Notes: generated by a model not told the origin, from the sequence alone. Counted from the stretch's first letter, positions 1 through 7,481 are shown. The stretch is DNA of 8,390 bases from an uncultured Prevotella sp. (GCA_900547085.1 URFI01000095.1:1-8390), one strand, 5' to 3'. Numbers and translations: made by a program.

Positions 1-15
1 GGGGCTTCGCGCCCC
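1..15. other. GC-rich hairpin at window edge
   Basis: A short perfect inverted repeat, GGGGC at 1-5 and GCCCC at 11-15, encloses a 5-base loop. It is far more GC-rich than the AT-rich DNA that follows. It could be the end of a terminator or a structured 3' region of a gene lying to the left, but no T-tract follows directly and the left context is missing, so its role is unknown. The rest of 16-159 shows no coding sequence or RNA gene that I can recognise. Confidence 0.3.
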
Positions 16-159
16 CGGCCGCATGGCAAACCTCCGCGGTGTTTTTCATGTTTTTGTACAATCCAAACACCAACAAATTTTGCACTTCGATTTTGAATCT
101 TTAACCTGCGTGTGCATTTTTCCCTCTTAAAATGTTTTCAACAATTAATGATAGAATAA

Positions 160-191
160 TTTGTCAGTATCAAAAAATAAGATTATTTTTG
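160..191 (+). promoter_or_regulatory. Bacteroidetes-type promoter of the polysaccharide-export gene
   Basis: A TTTG -33 box (160-163) is followed after 20 bases by TATTTTTG (184-191), an exact match to the TAnnTTTG -7 element recognised by the primary sigma factor of Bacteroidetes. Known spacing for this promoter class is about 19-21 bases. Transcription would begin near 196-202, leaving a leader of about 20-25 bases before the ATG at 221. The site overlaps the alternative ATG at 161 and so argues against that start. Confidence 0.75.
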
Positions 192-220
192 CGGTTGTTT
201 ACAAGCAAAGATACAATCTT

Positions 221-1021
221 ATGAAGAAATTCTTTTTACCAATTGTCGTATTGACGATGGTTGTGCTACTGGGAAGTTGCTCTAGTGGTAAAGATGTACC
301 GTATTTTCAGAATATCGATGAGATTAGTTTGGCTGGATCTAAAGGTCTTTATGATGCCAAGATTATGCCAAAAGACATGCTGACCATTACGGTGAGTACA
401 ACAGATCCCGCAGCAGCGGCTCCTTTCAACCTGTCCGTAGGGAACACGGTGGGAGCATCAGGCCAGTTGTCGAACGGTGCTGGTAATCTTCAAGGATATC
501 TCGTGGACAATGATGGAAATATCAATTTCCCCGTCATTGGACACATGCACGTTCAGGGTATGACCAAATCGCAGTGCCAGGACATGATTCGTGAGAAGTT
601 GCTACCTTACATGGCCGCTACAGAGAATCCAATCGTCACGGTGCGGATGTCAAGCTATCGTGTAACGGTCACCGGAGAGGTAAATCGTCCTGGGGTTATT
701 CCAGTATCTACCGAAAAGATGAGCATCGTGGAAGCATTGGCTCAGGCTGGCGACTTGACGGTGTATGGTAAACGAGATAACATCATGCTGATTCGTGAAG
801 ATGAGACGGGACAGAAGAAGATGGTTCGGCTCAACATGAATGATGCAAACTTGATTAACTCGCCCTATTATTATCTGCAACAAAATGATATTATATATGT
901 ACAGCCAAATAGCGTGAAAGCAAAGAACGCAGGTATCGGTCCGTCAACCACTTTGTGGTTTTCGTTCATTGGTATCGTGACGTCGATTTCTTCTTTGTTA
1001 GTAAACATTTTGAGAAATTAA
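221..1021 (+). CDS. Polysaccharide export outer-membrane lipoprotein (Wza/BexD family)
   Basis: This 266-residue protein is predicted to form the outer-membrane exit channel for capsule or exopolysaccharide. Residues 1-20 are a lipoprotein signal peptide (MKK, hydrophobic stretch, lipobox LGSC with Cys20 as the lipidated residue). Residues about 44-142 match the Poly_export domain (PKDMLTITV, then NDGNINFPVIGHMHVQGMT), and about 146-228 an SLBB domain (VTVTGEVNRPGVI, then LQQNDIIYVQPN). The C-terminal stretch (TTLWFSFIGIVTSISSLL) is hydrophobic and fits the helix that in Wza builds the outer-membrane barrel. The frame stays open back to an ATG at 161, but the signal peptide begins at 221 and a promoter covers 160-191, so 221 is the start. 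The gene is bounded by its own promoter and terminator; no Wzc-type kinase follows, although such a partner is usual. Family call is firm; the polymer exported cannot be told. Confidence 0.9.
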   Translation: MKKFFLPIVVLTMVVLLGSCSSGKDVPYFQNIDEISLAGSKGLYDAKIMPKDMLTITVSTTDPAAAAPFNLSVGNTVGASGQLSNGAGNLQGYLVDNDGNINFPVIGHMHVQGMTKSQCQDMIREKLLPYMAATENPIVTVRMSSYRVTVTGEVNRPGVIPVSTEKMSIVEALAQAGDLTVYGKRDNIMLIREDETGQKKMVRLNMNDANLINSPYYYLQQNDIIYVQPNSVKAKNAGIGPSTTLWFSFIGIVTSISSLLVNILRN

Positions 1022-1049
1022 GAGTAGGCGGAGAATGACTTTTCAGAAT

Positions 1050-1096
1050 AAAAATGAAGAATACCATGATTTGATGTTATGATATTCTTCATTTTT
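1050..1096 (+). terminator. Intrinsic terminator after the export gene
   Basis: A perfect 14-bp inverted repeat (1050-1063 with 1083-1096) is extended after one mismatch by five more pairs, including one G-T (1065-1069 with 1077-1081), closing a 7-base loop. A T-run covers 1092-1098. The left arm begins with A residues, so the hairpin could also act on minus-strand transcripts. It separates the export gene from the purF-like/carAB operon. Confidence 0.8.
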
Positions 1097-1097
1097 T

Positions 1098-1104
1098 TAT
1101 TTTG
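1098..1104 (+). promoter_or_regulatory. Possible -7 element for the purF-like/carAB operon
   Basis: TATTTTG at 1098-1104 resembles the Bacteroidetes -7 box but has one base, not two, between TA and TTTG. A TTTG at 1070-1073 is about three bases too far upstream for an ideal -33 box and lies in the terminator loop. It is the best candidate in the 127-base gap, which must contain the operon promoter unless transcription reads through the terminator. It is weak on sequence alone. Confidence 0.25.
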
Positions 1105-1148
1105 TGAGCCTGCATGGCACAACAATTAGTAGATAAGAGGATAAAGAT

Positions 1149-3035
1149 ATGGAACCGTTAAAGCATGAATGTGGAGTGGCGATGATTCGCCTGTTGAAAC
1201 CTTTAAAATATTACCAAGACAAGTACGGCACCTGGCAATATGCGCTCAACAAGTTGTACCTGATGATGGAAAAGCAGCATAACCGAGGGCAGGAGGGTGC
1301 TGGTATGGCATGCGTTAAACTTGGCTCAGAACCAGGTACCGAACACATGTTCAGGGAGAGGGCGGAAGGTAAAAACGCCATCACGGAGATATTTGGCAAC
1401 GTTAGGAAAGTGTTTAAGGAGGAATCACCCGAGAACATGACGGACATTGAGTATGTGAGAAAGAAACTACCTTTTGCCGGAGAGTTGTACATGGGGCACC
1501 TACGTTACTCTACAACGGGAAAGAAAGGACTGTCGTATGTTCATCCTTTCATGCGAAGAAATAATTGGAGAGCCAAGAATCTTTGTTTGTGCGGCAACTT
1601 CAACATGACAAATGTAGAAGAAATCTTCCAAAAATTGATACAACAGGGACAGTGTCCCCGCATCAACAGCGACAGCTACCTGATGCTCGAATTTATGGGG
1701 CATCGACTGGACCGTGAGGTAGAACGCAATTATGTGAACGCCAAATCGCTGGGATTGGAGAATATGGACATCACCCATTACATCGAAGACCATGTGCAGA
1801 TGAGCAATGTGTTGAAGACGACCATGCAAGATTTTGATGGCGGGTACGTTGTGTGTGGCATCACTGGTTCGGGTGAAATGTTCTCCATGCGCGATCCGTG
1901 GGGCATCAGACCTGCTTTTTATTATAAGAACGACGAGGTGGTGGTGCTGGCCAGTGAGCGTCCCGTCTTGCAGACAACCTTCGATTTGGAGTGCGATGAC
2001 ATTTGTGAATTACAACCTGGACAGGCACTGCTGGTCAAACGCAACGGTGAGTGTAGCATCGAGCAGATATTAGAACAACGCGGCAATTCACCATGTTCGT
2101 TCGAACGAATCTATTTCAGTCGAGGTTCTGACCGTGACATTTACAAAGAACGCAAGAAGTTGGGTGAACTCCTGACGCCGGCCGTTTTAAAGGCTATCGA
2201 TAACGATACGGCGCACACAGTCTTCTCGTTCATCCCTAATACGGCGGAAGTGGCGTTCTATGGTTTGTTGCAAGGCTTCAAGCAGCATGTTCATCAGAAG
2301 AAAATCCAGATGATACAATCCTTAGGACATGTGCCTACAGCTGCAGAATTGGAGGATATTTTGTCTGAATCGGTTCGGTCGGAGAAGGTGGCGTGGAAAG
2401 ACATTAAACTACGTACCTTTATCACCGAAGGAAATTCGCGTAACGATTTGGCTTCGCATGTTTATGACATTACATACGAGAGTTTGGTGCCTTATCAAGA
2501 CAACCTGGTGATTATTGATGACAGTATCGTTCGTGGAACGACATTGAAAGAGAGCATCCTACACATCCTCGACCGTCTTCATCCCAAGAAAATCATCATC
2601 GTTTCCAGCGCACCCCAGATACGTTATCCCGACTATTACGGAATAGACATGTCGAGTTTGCAGGAGTTTTGTGTTTTCCGCGCAGCCATCAAGTTGCTGA
2701 AGGATCAGGGTAAGGAAGATACGATTGGTGACGTTTACGCCGCATGTTTGGACGAACTAAGGAAGCCTGTGGAAGAGATGCGAAATTGTGTTCGCGACAT
2801 TTATGAGCCATTTACGGTGGAAGAGATTAATGAGAAAATCGTTGAAATGCTTCGTCCAAAAGATGTCACCACTCCGATTGAGTTGGTGTTCCAGTCCATT
2901 GACGGTCTGCATCAAGCCATTCCAAACCATCGCGGAGACTGGTACTTTACTGGTTTGTACCCAACACCCAATGGCATGAAGCTCTGTAATCAGGCTTTCA
3001 TTGATTACTATGAGAAAGAATATAAACAATCATGA
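1149..3035 (+). CDS. PurF-like glutamine amidotransferase/phosphoribosyltransferase, long Bacteroidetes form
   Basis: This 628-residue protein resembles amidophosphoribosyltransferase, which makes phosphoribosylamine from PRPP and glutamine in the first step of purine synthesis. Cys8 in HECGV fits the N-terminal nucleophile exposed when a short propeptide is removed. NRGQEGAG (45-52), RYSTTG (from Arg119) and RDPWGIRP belong to the class II glutaminase domain. The phosphoribosyltransferase part starts near Cys316 and includes a PRPP-binding loop, VIIDDSIVRGTT (454-465), followed by APQIRYPDYYGIDM. It is longer than the usual 470-510 residues, mainly through an extra segment at about 378-416 and a C-terminal extension. 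The pyrophosphate loop reads IPNTAEVA, where PurF usually has an acidic residue. The glutaminase segment usually reading HNGN is LCGN (147-150). The stop is 16 bases before carA, so the genes are probably cotranscribed. Bacterial annotation would call it purF, but I cannot tell whether it is the main PurF or a paralogue. Confidence 0.85.
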   Translation: MEPLKHECGVAMIRLLKPLKYYQDKYGTWQYALNKLYLMMEKQHNRGQEGAGMACVKLGSEPGTEHMFRERAEGKNAITEIFGNVRKVFKEESPENMTDIEYVRKKLPFAGELYMGHLRYSTTGKKGLSYVHPFMRRNNWRAKNLCLCGNFNMTNVEEIFQKLIQQGQCPRINSDSYLMLEFMGHRLDREVERNYVNAKSLGLENMDITHYIEDHVQMSNVLKTTMQDFDGGYVVCGITGSGEMFSMRDPWGIRPAFYYKNDEVVVLASERPVLQTTFDLECDDICELQPGQALLVKRNGECSIEQILEQRGNSPCSFERIYFSRGSDRDIYKERKKLGELLTPAVLKAIDNDTAHTVFSFIPNTAEVAFYGLLQGFKQHVHQKKIQMIQSLGHVPTAAELEDILSESVRSEKVAWKDIKLRTFITEGNSRNDLASHVYDITYESLVPYQDNLVIIDDSIVRGTTLKESILHILDRLHPKKIIIVSSAPQIRYPDYYGIDMSSLQEFCVFRAAIKLLKDQGKEDTIGDVYAACLDELRKPVEEMRNCVRDIYEPFTVEEINEKIVEMLRPKDVTTPIELVFQSIDGLHQAIPNHRGDWYFTGLYPTPNGMKLCNQAFIDYYEKEYKQS

Positions 3036-3051
3036 TTAAACAATTGATATA

Positions 3052-4128
3052 ATGAAGAATGTGACGCTTGTATTATCTGATGGAACTCGTTTCCACGGAA
3101 AATCTTTTGGGTACGATGCACCTGTGGCTGGAGAAGTGGTTTTCAATACAGCCATGATGGGCTATCCAGAGAGTTTGACCGATCCATCGTATGAAGGGCA
3201 ATTGTTGACACTTACATTTCCTTTGGTGGGTAACTACGGAGTGCCTCCATTTACCATGGAGGAAAATGGCATTCCTTCTTTTATGGAAAGTGAGCGAATA
3301 CATGCTTCCGCTCTGATTGTATCCGATTACAGCGATTACTACAGCCATTGGAATGCGGTTGAAAGCCTTTCTGAATGGCTGAAACGTGAGAAAGTGACGG
3401 GCATCACTGGCATAGACACACGTGAATTGACCAAGGTGTTGCGAGAGAATGGTGTCATGATGGGAAAGATTTTGTTTGATGAAAATCCCGAACGCATCCC
3501 CGAAGCTGATTATGCCGGCGTGAATTTCGTTGACCGGGTGAGCTGCAAGGAGATCATTCGTTACAATGAAGGTGCAGGCAAGAAGGTCGTGCTGGTTGAT
3601 TGCGGCGTTAAGGCGAACATCATCCGCAGTCTTTTAAGTCGTGGTGTCGAAGTGATTCGCGTTCCTTGGAACTATGATTATACAGACATGGAGTTCGATG
3701 GTTTGTTCTTAGCCAATGGGCCTGGTGACCCCGACATGTGTGAAGAGTCGGTGAATATCATCCGCAAACAGATTAGTAGATCACGAAAACCGATTTGCGG
3801 TATTTGCATGGGTAATCAATTATTGGCAAAGGCAGGCGGTGCCACCATCTATAAACTGAAGTACGGTCATCGTTCACATAACCAGCCAGTGCGGCAAGTT
3901 GGAACCAATAAATGCTACGTCACGAGTCAGAATCATGGATATGCCGTTGACGCAAAGACGTTAGAAACCGACTGGGAAGAGCTGTTCGTTAACATGAATG
4001 ACGGGAGCAATGAAGGCATTCGCCATAAAACCAATCCTTGGTTCTCATCTCAGTTTCATCCTGAAGCATGTTCAGGACCGGTTGACACCTCGTTCATATT
4101 CGATAAATTCATTGACACATTAAAGTAA
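3052..4128 (+). CDS. carA: Carbamoyl-phosphate synthase small (glutaminase) subunit
   Basis: CarA (358 residues) hydrolyses glutamine and passes ammonia to CarB for carbamoyl phosphate synthesis, feeding pyrimidine and arginine pathways in the cytoplasm. The N-terminal CPSase small-chain domain shows LSDGTRFHGKSFG, GEVVFNTAMMGYPESLTDPSY and GITGIDTRELTKVLRENG. The C-terminal class I glutamine amidotransferase domain (about 195-355) has the oxyanion motif LANGPGDP, the nucleophile Cys252 in GICMGNQ, and His336 and Glu338 in QFHPEA, completing the catalytic triad. Asn255 stands where many relatives have His (GICLGHQ); it is not one of the triad residues. Length is close to E. coli CarA (about 380). 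It lies 16 bases after the purF-like gene and 9 bases before carB, which is typical operon packing. Confidence 0.95.
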   Translation: MKNVTLVLSDGTRFHGKSFGYDAPVAGEVVFNTAMMGYPESLTDPSYEGQLLTLTFPLVGNYGVPPFTMEENGIPSFMESERIHASALIVSDYSDYYSHWNAVESLSEWLKREKVTGITGIDTRELTKVLRENGVMMGKILFDENPERIPEADYAGVNFVDRVSCKEIIRYNEGAGKKVVLVDCGVKANIIRSLLSRGVEVIRVPWNYDYTDMEFDGLFLANGPGDPDMCEESVNIIRKQISRSRKPICGICMGNQLLAKAGGATIYKLKYGHRSHNQPVRQVGTNKCYVTSQNHGYAVDAKTLETDWEELFVNMNDGSNEGIRHKTNPWFSSQFHPEACSGPVDTSFIFDKFIDTLK

Positions 4129-4137
4129 GAGAAAACT

Positions 4138-5955
4138 ATGAAAGACGAAAATATAAAGAAAGTTCTGCTACTGGGTTCTGGCGCATTGAAGATTGGTGAG
4201 GCTGGTGAGTTTGATTATTCCGGTTCACAAGCATTGAAAGCACTTCGTCAAGAAGGGGTCTCCACCGTGTTGATTAACCCGAATATTGCAACGGTTCAGA
4301 CTTCAGAAGGGGTGGCCGACAAGATTTATTTCCTACCGGTTCAGCCCTATTTCGTGGAGCGTGTCATCCAAAAGGAAAAACCTGACGGCATCCTGTTGTC
4401 GTTTGGCGGGCAAACAGCCTTGAATTGTGGCGTGGAATTATATAAGAGTGGCATCCTCGAAAAATACCATGTGCGCGTGCTGGGCACACCTGTTCAGGCC
4501 ATTATCGATACGGAGGATCGCGAACTCTTCGTGGAGAAGCTGCGCGAGATTGACGTAAAAACCATCAAGAGCGAGGCGTGTGAAAACATTGATCAGGCTC
4601 GTAAAGCTGCTAAAAGCTTAGGCTACCCTGTGATTATCCGTGCCGCTTATGCTCTTGGAGGACTGGGTAGTGGATTCTGTGACAATGAGGAAGAACTGAA
4701 TAAACTAGCAGAAAAGTCATTTTCCTTTTCGCCACAGGTTCTCGTAGAGAAGAGCTTGAAGGGATGGAAGGAAATAGAATATGAGGTAGTCCGCGACCGA
4801 TATGACAACTGTGTCACCGTATGTAACATGGAAAACTTCGACCCGCTTGGCATTCATACTGGTGAGTCGATTGTCATCGCGCCTTCACAGACCTTGTCAA
4901 ATAGTGAGTATCATAAGCTGCGTGAGTTGTCTATCAGAATCATCCGACACATCGGAATCATCGGAGAGTGTAACGTTCAGTATGCGTTCGACCCCGAAAG
5001 CGAAGACTACCGCGTCATTGAAGTGAATGCAAGGTTGAGCCGTAGCTCCGCTTTGGCCAGCAAGGCAACAGGCTATCCCTTGGCGTTTGTGGCGGCAAAG
5101 TTAGGAATGGGTTACGGTTTGTTCGACCTGAAGAACTCCGTTACCAAGACCACCAGTGCTTTCTTCGAACCGGCTCTTGACTATGTGGTATGCAAAATTC
5201 CACGTTGGGATTTGTCCAAGTTCCGTGGCGTAGACAAAGAACTGGGATCTTCGATGAAGTCTGTTGGAGAAGTAATGGCCATTGGACGCAACTTTGAGGA
5301 GGCTATCCAGAAGGGACTTCGCATGATTGGTCAAGGGATGCACGGCTTTGTGGAGAACAAAGAACTTGAGATTGAGAACATCGACGAGGCTTTGCGCGAG
5401 CCAACCGACAAACGCGTGTTCATCATTTCCAAGGCCATGCACAAAGGATATACCATTGATCAAATACACGAGTTGACCAAGATTGACAAGTGGTTCTTGC
5501 AGAAGCTCAAGCACATCATCGATATAGATGAAGCACTGAAACGCTGTACCAGTATCAATGTCTTGGACAAGGAGTTGCTGCGTACAGCCAAAGTTTATGG
5601 CTTCACTGACTTCCAGATTGCGCGTGCCGTAGGCCTTGAGGCCGAAATGGCCAACATGCACCAGGCCATGCTTGTGGTTCGGAAACTCAGAAAGTCATAC
5701 GGAATTTTGCCTGTAGTGAAGCAAATCGACACCTTGGCGGCCGAGTATCCGGCACAAACCAATTATCTGTATATGACTTATGCAGGCGTTGCCCATGATG
5801 TGGCGTTTGAGAAAGACAAACAATCCATCATCGTGCTGGGGTCGGGTGCTTACCGTATCGGCAGCTCTGTTGAGTTCGACTGGTGCGGCGTGCAGGCGTT
5901 GAACACCATCCGGCGTGAAGGATACCGGTCGGTGATGATTAATTATAACCCCTAA
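4138..5955 (+). CDS. carB: CarB N-terminal fragment (605 residues) as literally encoded
   Basis: If the TAA is obeyed, this product contains the complete bicarbonate-phosphorylating half, including the ATP loop, the substrate-binding run ENFDPLGIHTGESIV and the metal/ATP site region YRVIEVNARLSRSSALASKATGYPLA. It also has the whole oligomerisation region and about 45 residues of the second half's Rossmann-like pre-ATP-grasp fold (IIVLGSGAYRIGSSVEFDW), ending at INYNP. It could make carboxyphosphate and carbamate but not the final phosphorylation. The break lies inside a fold rather than between the two halves, so it does not resemble the natural split CarB of some archaea and Aquifex. It starts 9 bases after carA. 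Confidence 0.6.
   Translation: MKDENIKKVLLLGSGALKIGEAGEFDYSGSQALKALRQEGVSTVLINPNIATVQTSEGVADKIYFLPVQPYFVERVIQKEKPDGILLSFGGQTALNCGVELYKSGILEKYHVRVLGTPVQAIIDTEDRELFVEKLREIDVKTIKSEACENIDQARKAAKSLGYPVIIRAAYALGGLGSGFCDNEEELNKLAEKSFSFSPQVLVEKSLKGWKEIEYEVVRDRYDNCVTVCNMENFDPLGIHTGESIVIAPSQTLSNSEYHKLRELSIRIIRHIGIIGECNVQYAFDPESEDYRVIEVNARLSRSSALASKATGYPLAFVAAKLGMGYGLFDLKNSVTKTTSAFFEPALDYVVCKIPRWDLSKFRGVDKELGSSMKSVGEVMAIGRNFEEAIQKGLRMIGQGMHGFVENKELEIENIDEALREPTDKRVFIISKAMHKGYTIDQIHELTKIDKWFLQKLKHIIDIDEALKRCTSINVLDKELLRTAKVYGFTDFQIARAVGLEAEMANMHQAMLVVRKLRKSYGILPVVKQIDTLAAEYPAQTNYLYMTYAGVAHDVAFEKDKQSIIVLGSGAYRIGSSVEFDWCGVQALNTIRREGYRSVMINYNP
5953..5955 (+). other. In-frame TAA inside carB
   Basis: Codon 606 reads TAA between CCC (Pro) and ACC (Thr). 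E. coli and human carbamoyl-phosphate synthetases, as I recall them, have Glu here (NCNPETVSTD). The frames before and after the stop are identical (both in phase with 4138). Confidence 0.9.
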
Positions 5956-5976
5956 ACCGTTTCGACGGATTATGAT

Positions 5977-7368
5977 ATGTGCGACCGTCTGTATTTCGAC
6001 GAGTTGACTTTCGAGCGCGTCATGGACATCGTTGAACTGGAAATGCCGCATGGTGTCATCGTCTCAACAGGCGGTCAGATACCCAATAACTTGGCAATGA
6101 AACTCGATGAGCAGCATGTTCCCATCTTGGGAACAGCCGCTAAGGACATCGATCATGCAGAGGATCGTGCTAAATTTTCTTCCCTGTTGTCGCAACATGG
6201 CATCAATCAACCAGAGTGGAGTGCGCTGACTTCCATGGACGACATAAATGAATTTGTAGATAGGGTAGGGTTCCCGGTATTGGTTCGTCCGTCTTATGTC
6301 CTCTCAGGCGCTGCCATGAACGTGTGCTCTAACAAGGAAGAGTTGGAAAGATTCTTGAAATTGGCTGCCAACGTGAGTGAGGATCATCCCGTTGTGGTGT
6401 CCAAGTTCATCGAAAATGCCAAGGAAATCGAGATGGATGCTGTCGCCATGAAGGGCGAAATCATGGCCTACGCCATATCAGAACACATCGAGTTTGCCGG
6501 CGTTCATTCAGGAGATGCAACCATTCAGTTCCCTCCACAGAAGCTGTATGTCGAAACCGTTCGCCGTATCAAGCGAGTGAGTCGCCAGATTGTCAGTGCA
6601 CTGCACATCAATGGCCCATTCAACATCCAGTTCATGGCTCGTGACAACGACATTCTGGTCATCGAGTGTAACTTGCGCGCGTCACGTTCATTCCCGTTCG
6701 TCAGCAAGGTACTGAAGATCAATCTCATTGATTTGGCTACGAAGATTATGCTCGGAGTGCCGGTTGAAAAACCCAGGAAAAACCTGTTTGACTTGGATTA
6801 TGTGGGCATCAAAGCCTCACAATTCTCATTCAATCGCTTGCAGAAGGCCGATCCGGTCTTGGGTGTAGACATGTCGTCTACCGGTGAAGTGGGTTGTTTG
6901 GGCGATGACACCAATCAAGCATTGTTGAAGAGTATGCTCAGCGTTGGCCACCGCATTCCCAAGCATACTGTATTGCTTTCAACGGGTGGCGCTAAGCAGA
7001 AGGCTGAAATGCTGGATGCAGCGAATATGTTGAAGCAGCATGGATACGAACTTTATGCAACGGCAGGAACCAGTCAGTATCTCAGCGAAAACGGTGTTGA
7101 TAATACCATGGTATATTGGCCAAGCGATGAACGTAAAGAACCGCAGGCTCTCACACTGTTGCATGAACATAAAATAGATATGGTGGTGAACATTCCGAAA
7201 GATCTTACACCGCGTGAGTTGACCAATGGTTACATGATTCGTCGCGCAGCCATCGACCTCAATGTGCCACTGATTACAAACAGTAGGTTGGCCAGTGCGT
7301 TCATATCCGCCTTCTGTACTCTAAAAATGGACGACATTGACATTAAGGCATGGGATGAGTTCAAGTAA
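5977..7368 (+). CDS. carB: CarB C-terminal fragment, downstream of the internal stop
   Basis: The first ATG after the internal stop opens a 463-residue frame. It holds most of the second synthetase half: VSTGGQIPNNLA, the ATP-grasp loop SYVLSGAAM, ISEHIEFAGVHSGDA and the ligand run IECNLRASRSFPFVSK. It then holds the MGS-like regulatory domain (KHTVLLSTGG to the end), which in relatives binds effectors such as UMP and IMP. It would lack the first strands of its pre-ATP-grasp fold. There is no leader or ribosome-binding signal before this ATG, so independent translation is doubtful; it is best seen as the rest of the interrupted carB. Confidence 0.5.
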   Translation: MCDRLYFDELTFERVMDIVELEMPHGVIVSTGGQIPNNLAMKLDEQHVPILGTAAKDIDHAEDRAKFSSLLSQHGINQPEWSALTSMDDINEFVDRVGFPVLVRPSYVLSGAAMNVCSNKEELERFLKLAANVSEDHPVVVSKFIENAKEIEMDAVAMKGEIMAYAISEHIEFAGVHSGDATIQFPPQKLYVETVRRIKRVSRQIVSALHINGPFNIQFMARDNDILVIECNLRASRSFPFVSKVLKINLIDLATKIMLGVPVEKPRKNLFDLDYVGIKASQFSFNRLQKADPVLGVDMSSTGEVGCLGDDTNQALLKSMLSVGHRIPKHTVLLSTGGAKQKAEMLDAANMLKQHGYELYATAGTSQYLSENGVDNTMVYWPSDERKEPQALTLLHEHKIDMVVNIPKDLTPRELTNGYMIRRAAIDLNVPLITNSRLASAFISAFCTLKMDDIDIKAWDEFK

Positions 7369-7472
7369 GTTTCTAAGTTTTTGAGTTTTTGAGTTTTTGC
7401 GATGGTGAGTGTGCTTCTTCGCACAACCCATACAAGAACTCAAGAACTCAGAAACTCACCAACTTAAAAACT
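7368..7472 (+). repeat. Inverted array of 8-base repeats forming a long hairpin after carB
   Basis: The left arm holds AGTTTCTA plus three exact copies of AGTTTTTG (7376-7399). The right arm, starting at 7433, holds CAAGAACT twice, then CAGAAACT, CACCAACT and TAAAAACT, in the same 8-base rhythm. 7376-7399 pairs with 7433-7456 over 24 positions without a mismatch if three G-U pairs are allowed. The enclosed 33 bases form an inner hairpin: ATGG (7402-7405) with CCAT (7428-7431), and TGTGC (7410-7414) with GCACA (7421-7425), loop TTCTTC. It begins at the last base of the carB stop codon and could protect the transcript end or aid termination. Confidence 0.7.
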
Positions 7473-7481
7473 TAAACAAAC

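Larger units (their letters stand above)
4138..7368 (+). pseudogene. carB: Carbamoyl-phosphate synthase large subunit, interrupted by an in-frame TAA at codon 606
   Basis: Read through the stop, the locus encodes 1076 residues, matching E. coli CarB (1073). CarB joins bicarbonate, ammonia and two ATP into carbamoyl phosphate. The order is: first ATP-grasp synthetase half (about 1-402, ATP loop ALGGLGSG at 172-179), oligomerisation region (about 403-555), second synthetase half (about 556-941, SYVLSGAAM around 720), and C-terminal MGS-like allosteric domain (942-1076). The TAA at 5953-5955 replaces the conserved Glu of NPETVSTD; one base change (GAA to TAA) explains it. No frameshift, gap or further stop is seen and the downstream protein is well conserved, so the lesion is recent, a sequence error, or read through. 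TAA ends several other genes here, so it is not reassigned. If real, the cell would lack this CarB unless another copy exists. Confidence 0.85.

Noticed and set aside
161..220. Upstream ATG extension (20 residues) of the export lipoprotein
   Set aside because: It would put non-signal sequence before a clear MKK lipoprotein signal peptide, and it overlaps a consensus promoter whose start point lies after 161.
1035..1082. 16-codon ATG-to-TGA frame before the purF-like gene, possible leader peptide
   Set aside because: It runs through the terminator hairpin, has no regulatory codon run such as repeated Arg codons, and is short enough to arise by chance.
5101..5661. 186-codon minus-strand open frame opposite carB
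   Set aside because: It lies entirely over well-conserved CarB codons on the other strand, has no recognisable domain or signals, and is a shadow frame.
4138..7368. Naturally split carB1/carB2 arrangement
   Set aside because: Natural splits fall between the two synthetase halves. Here the stop is about 45 residues into the second half, inside a fold, and the frame is unbroken.
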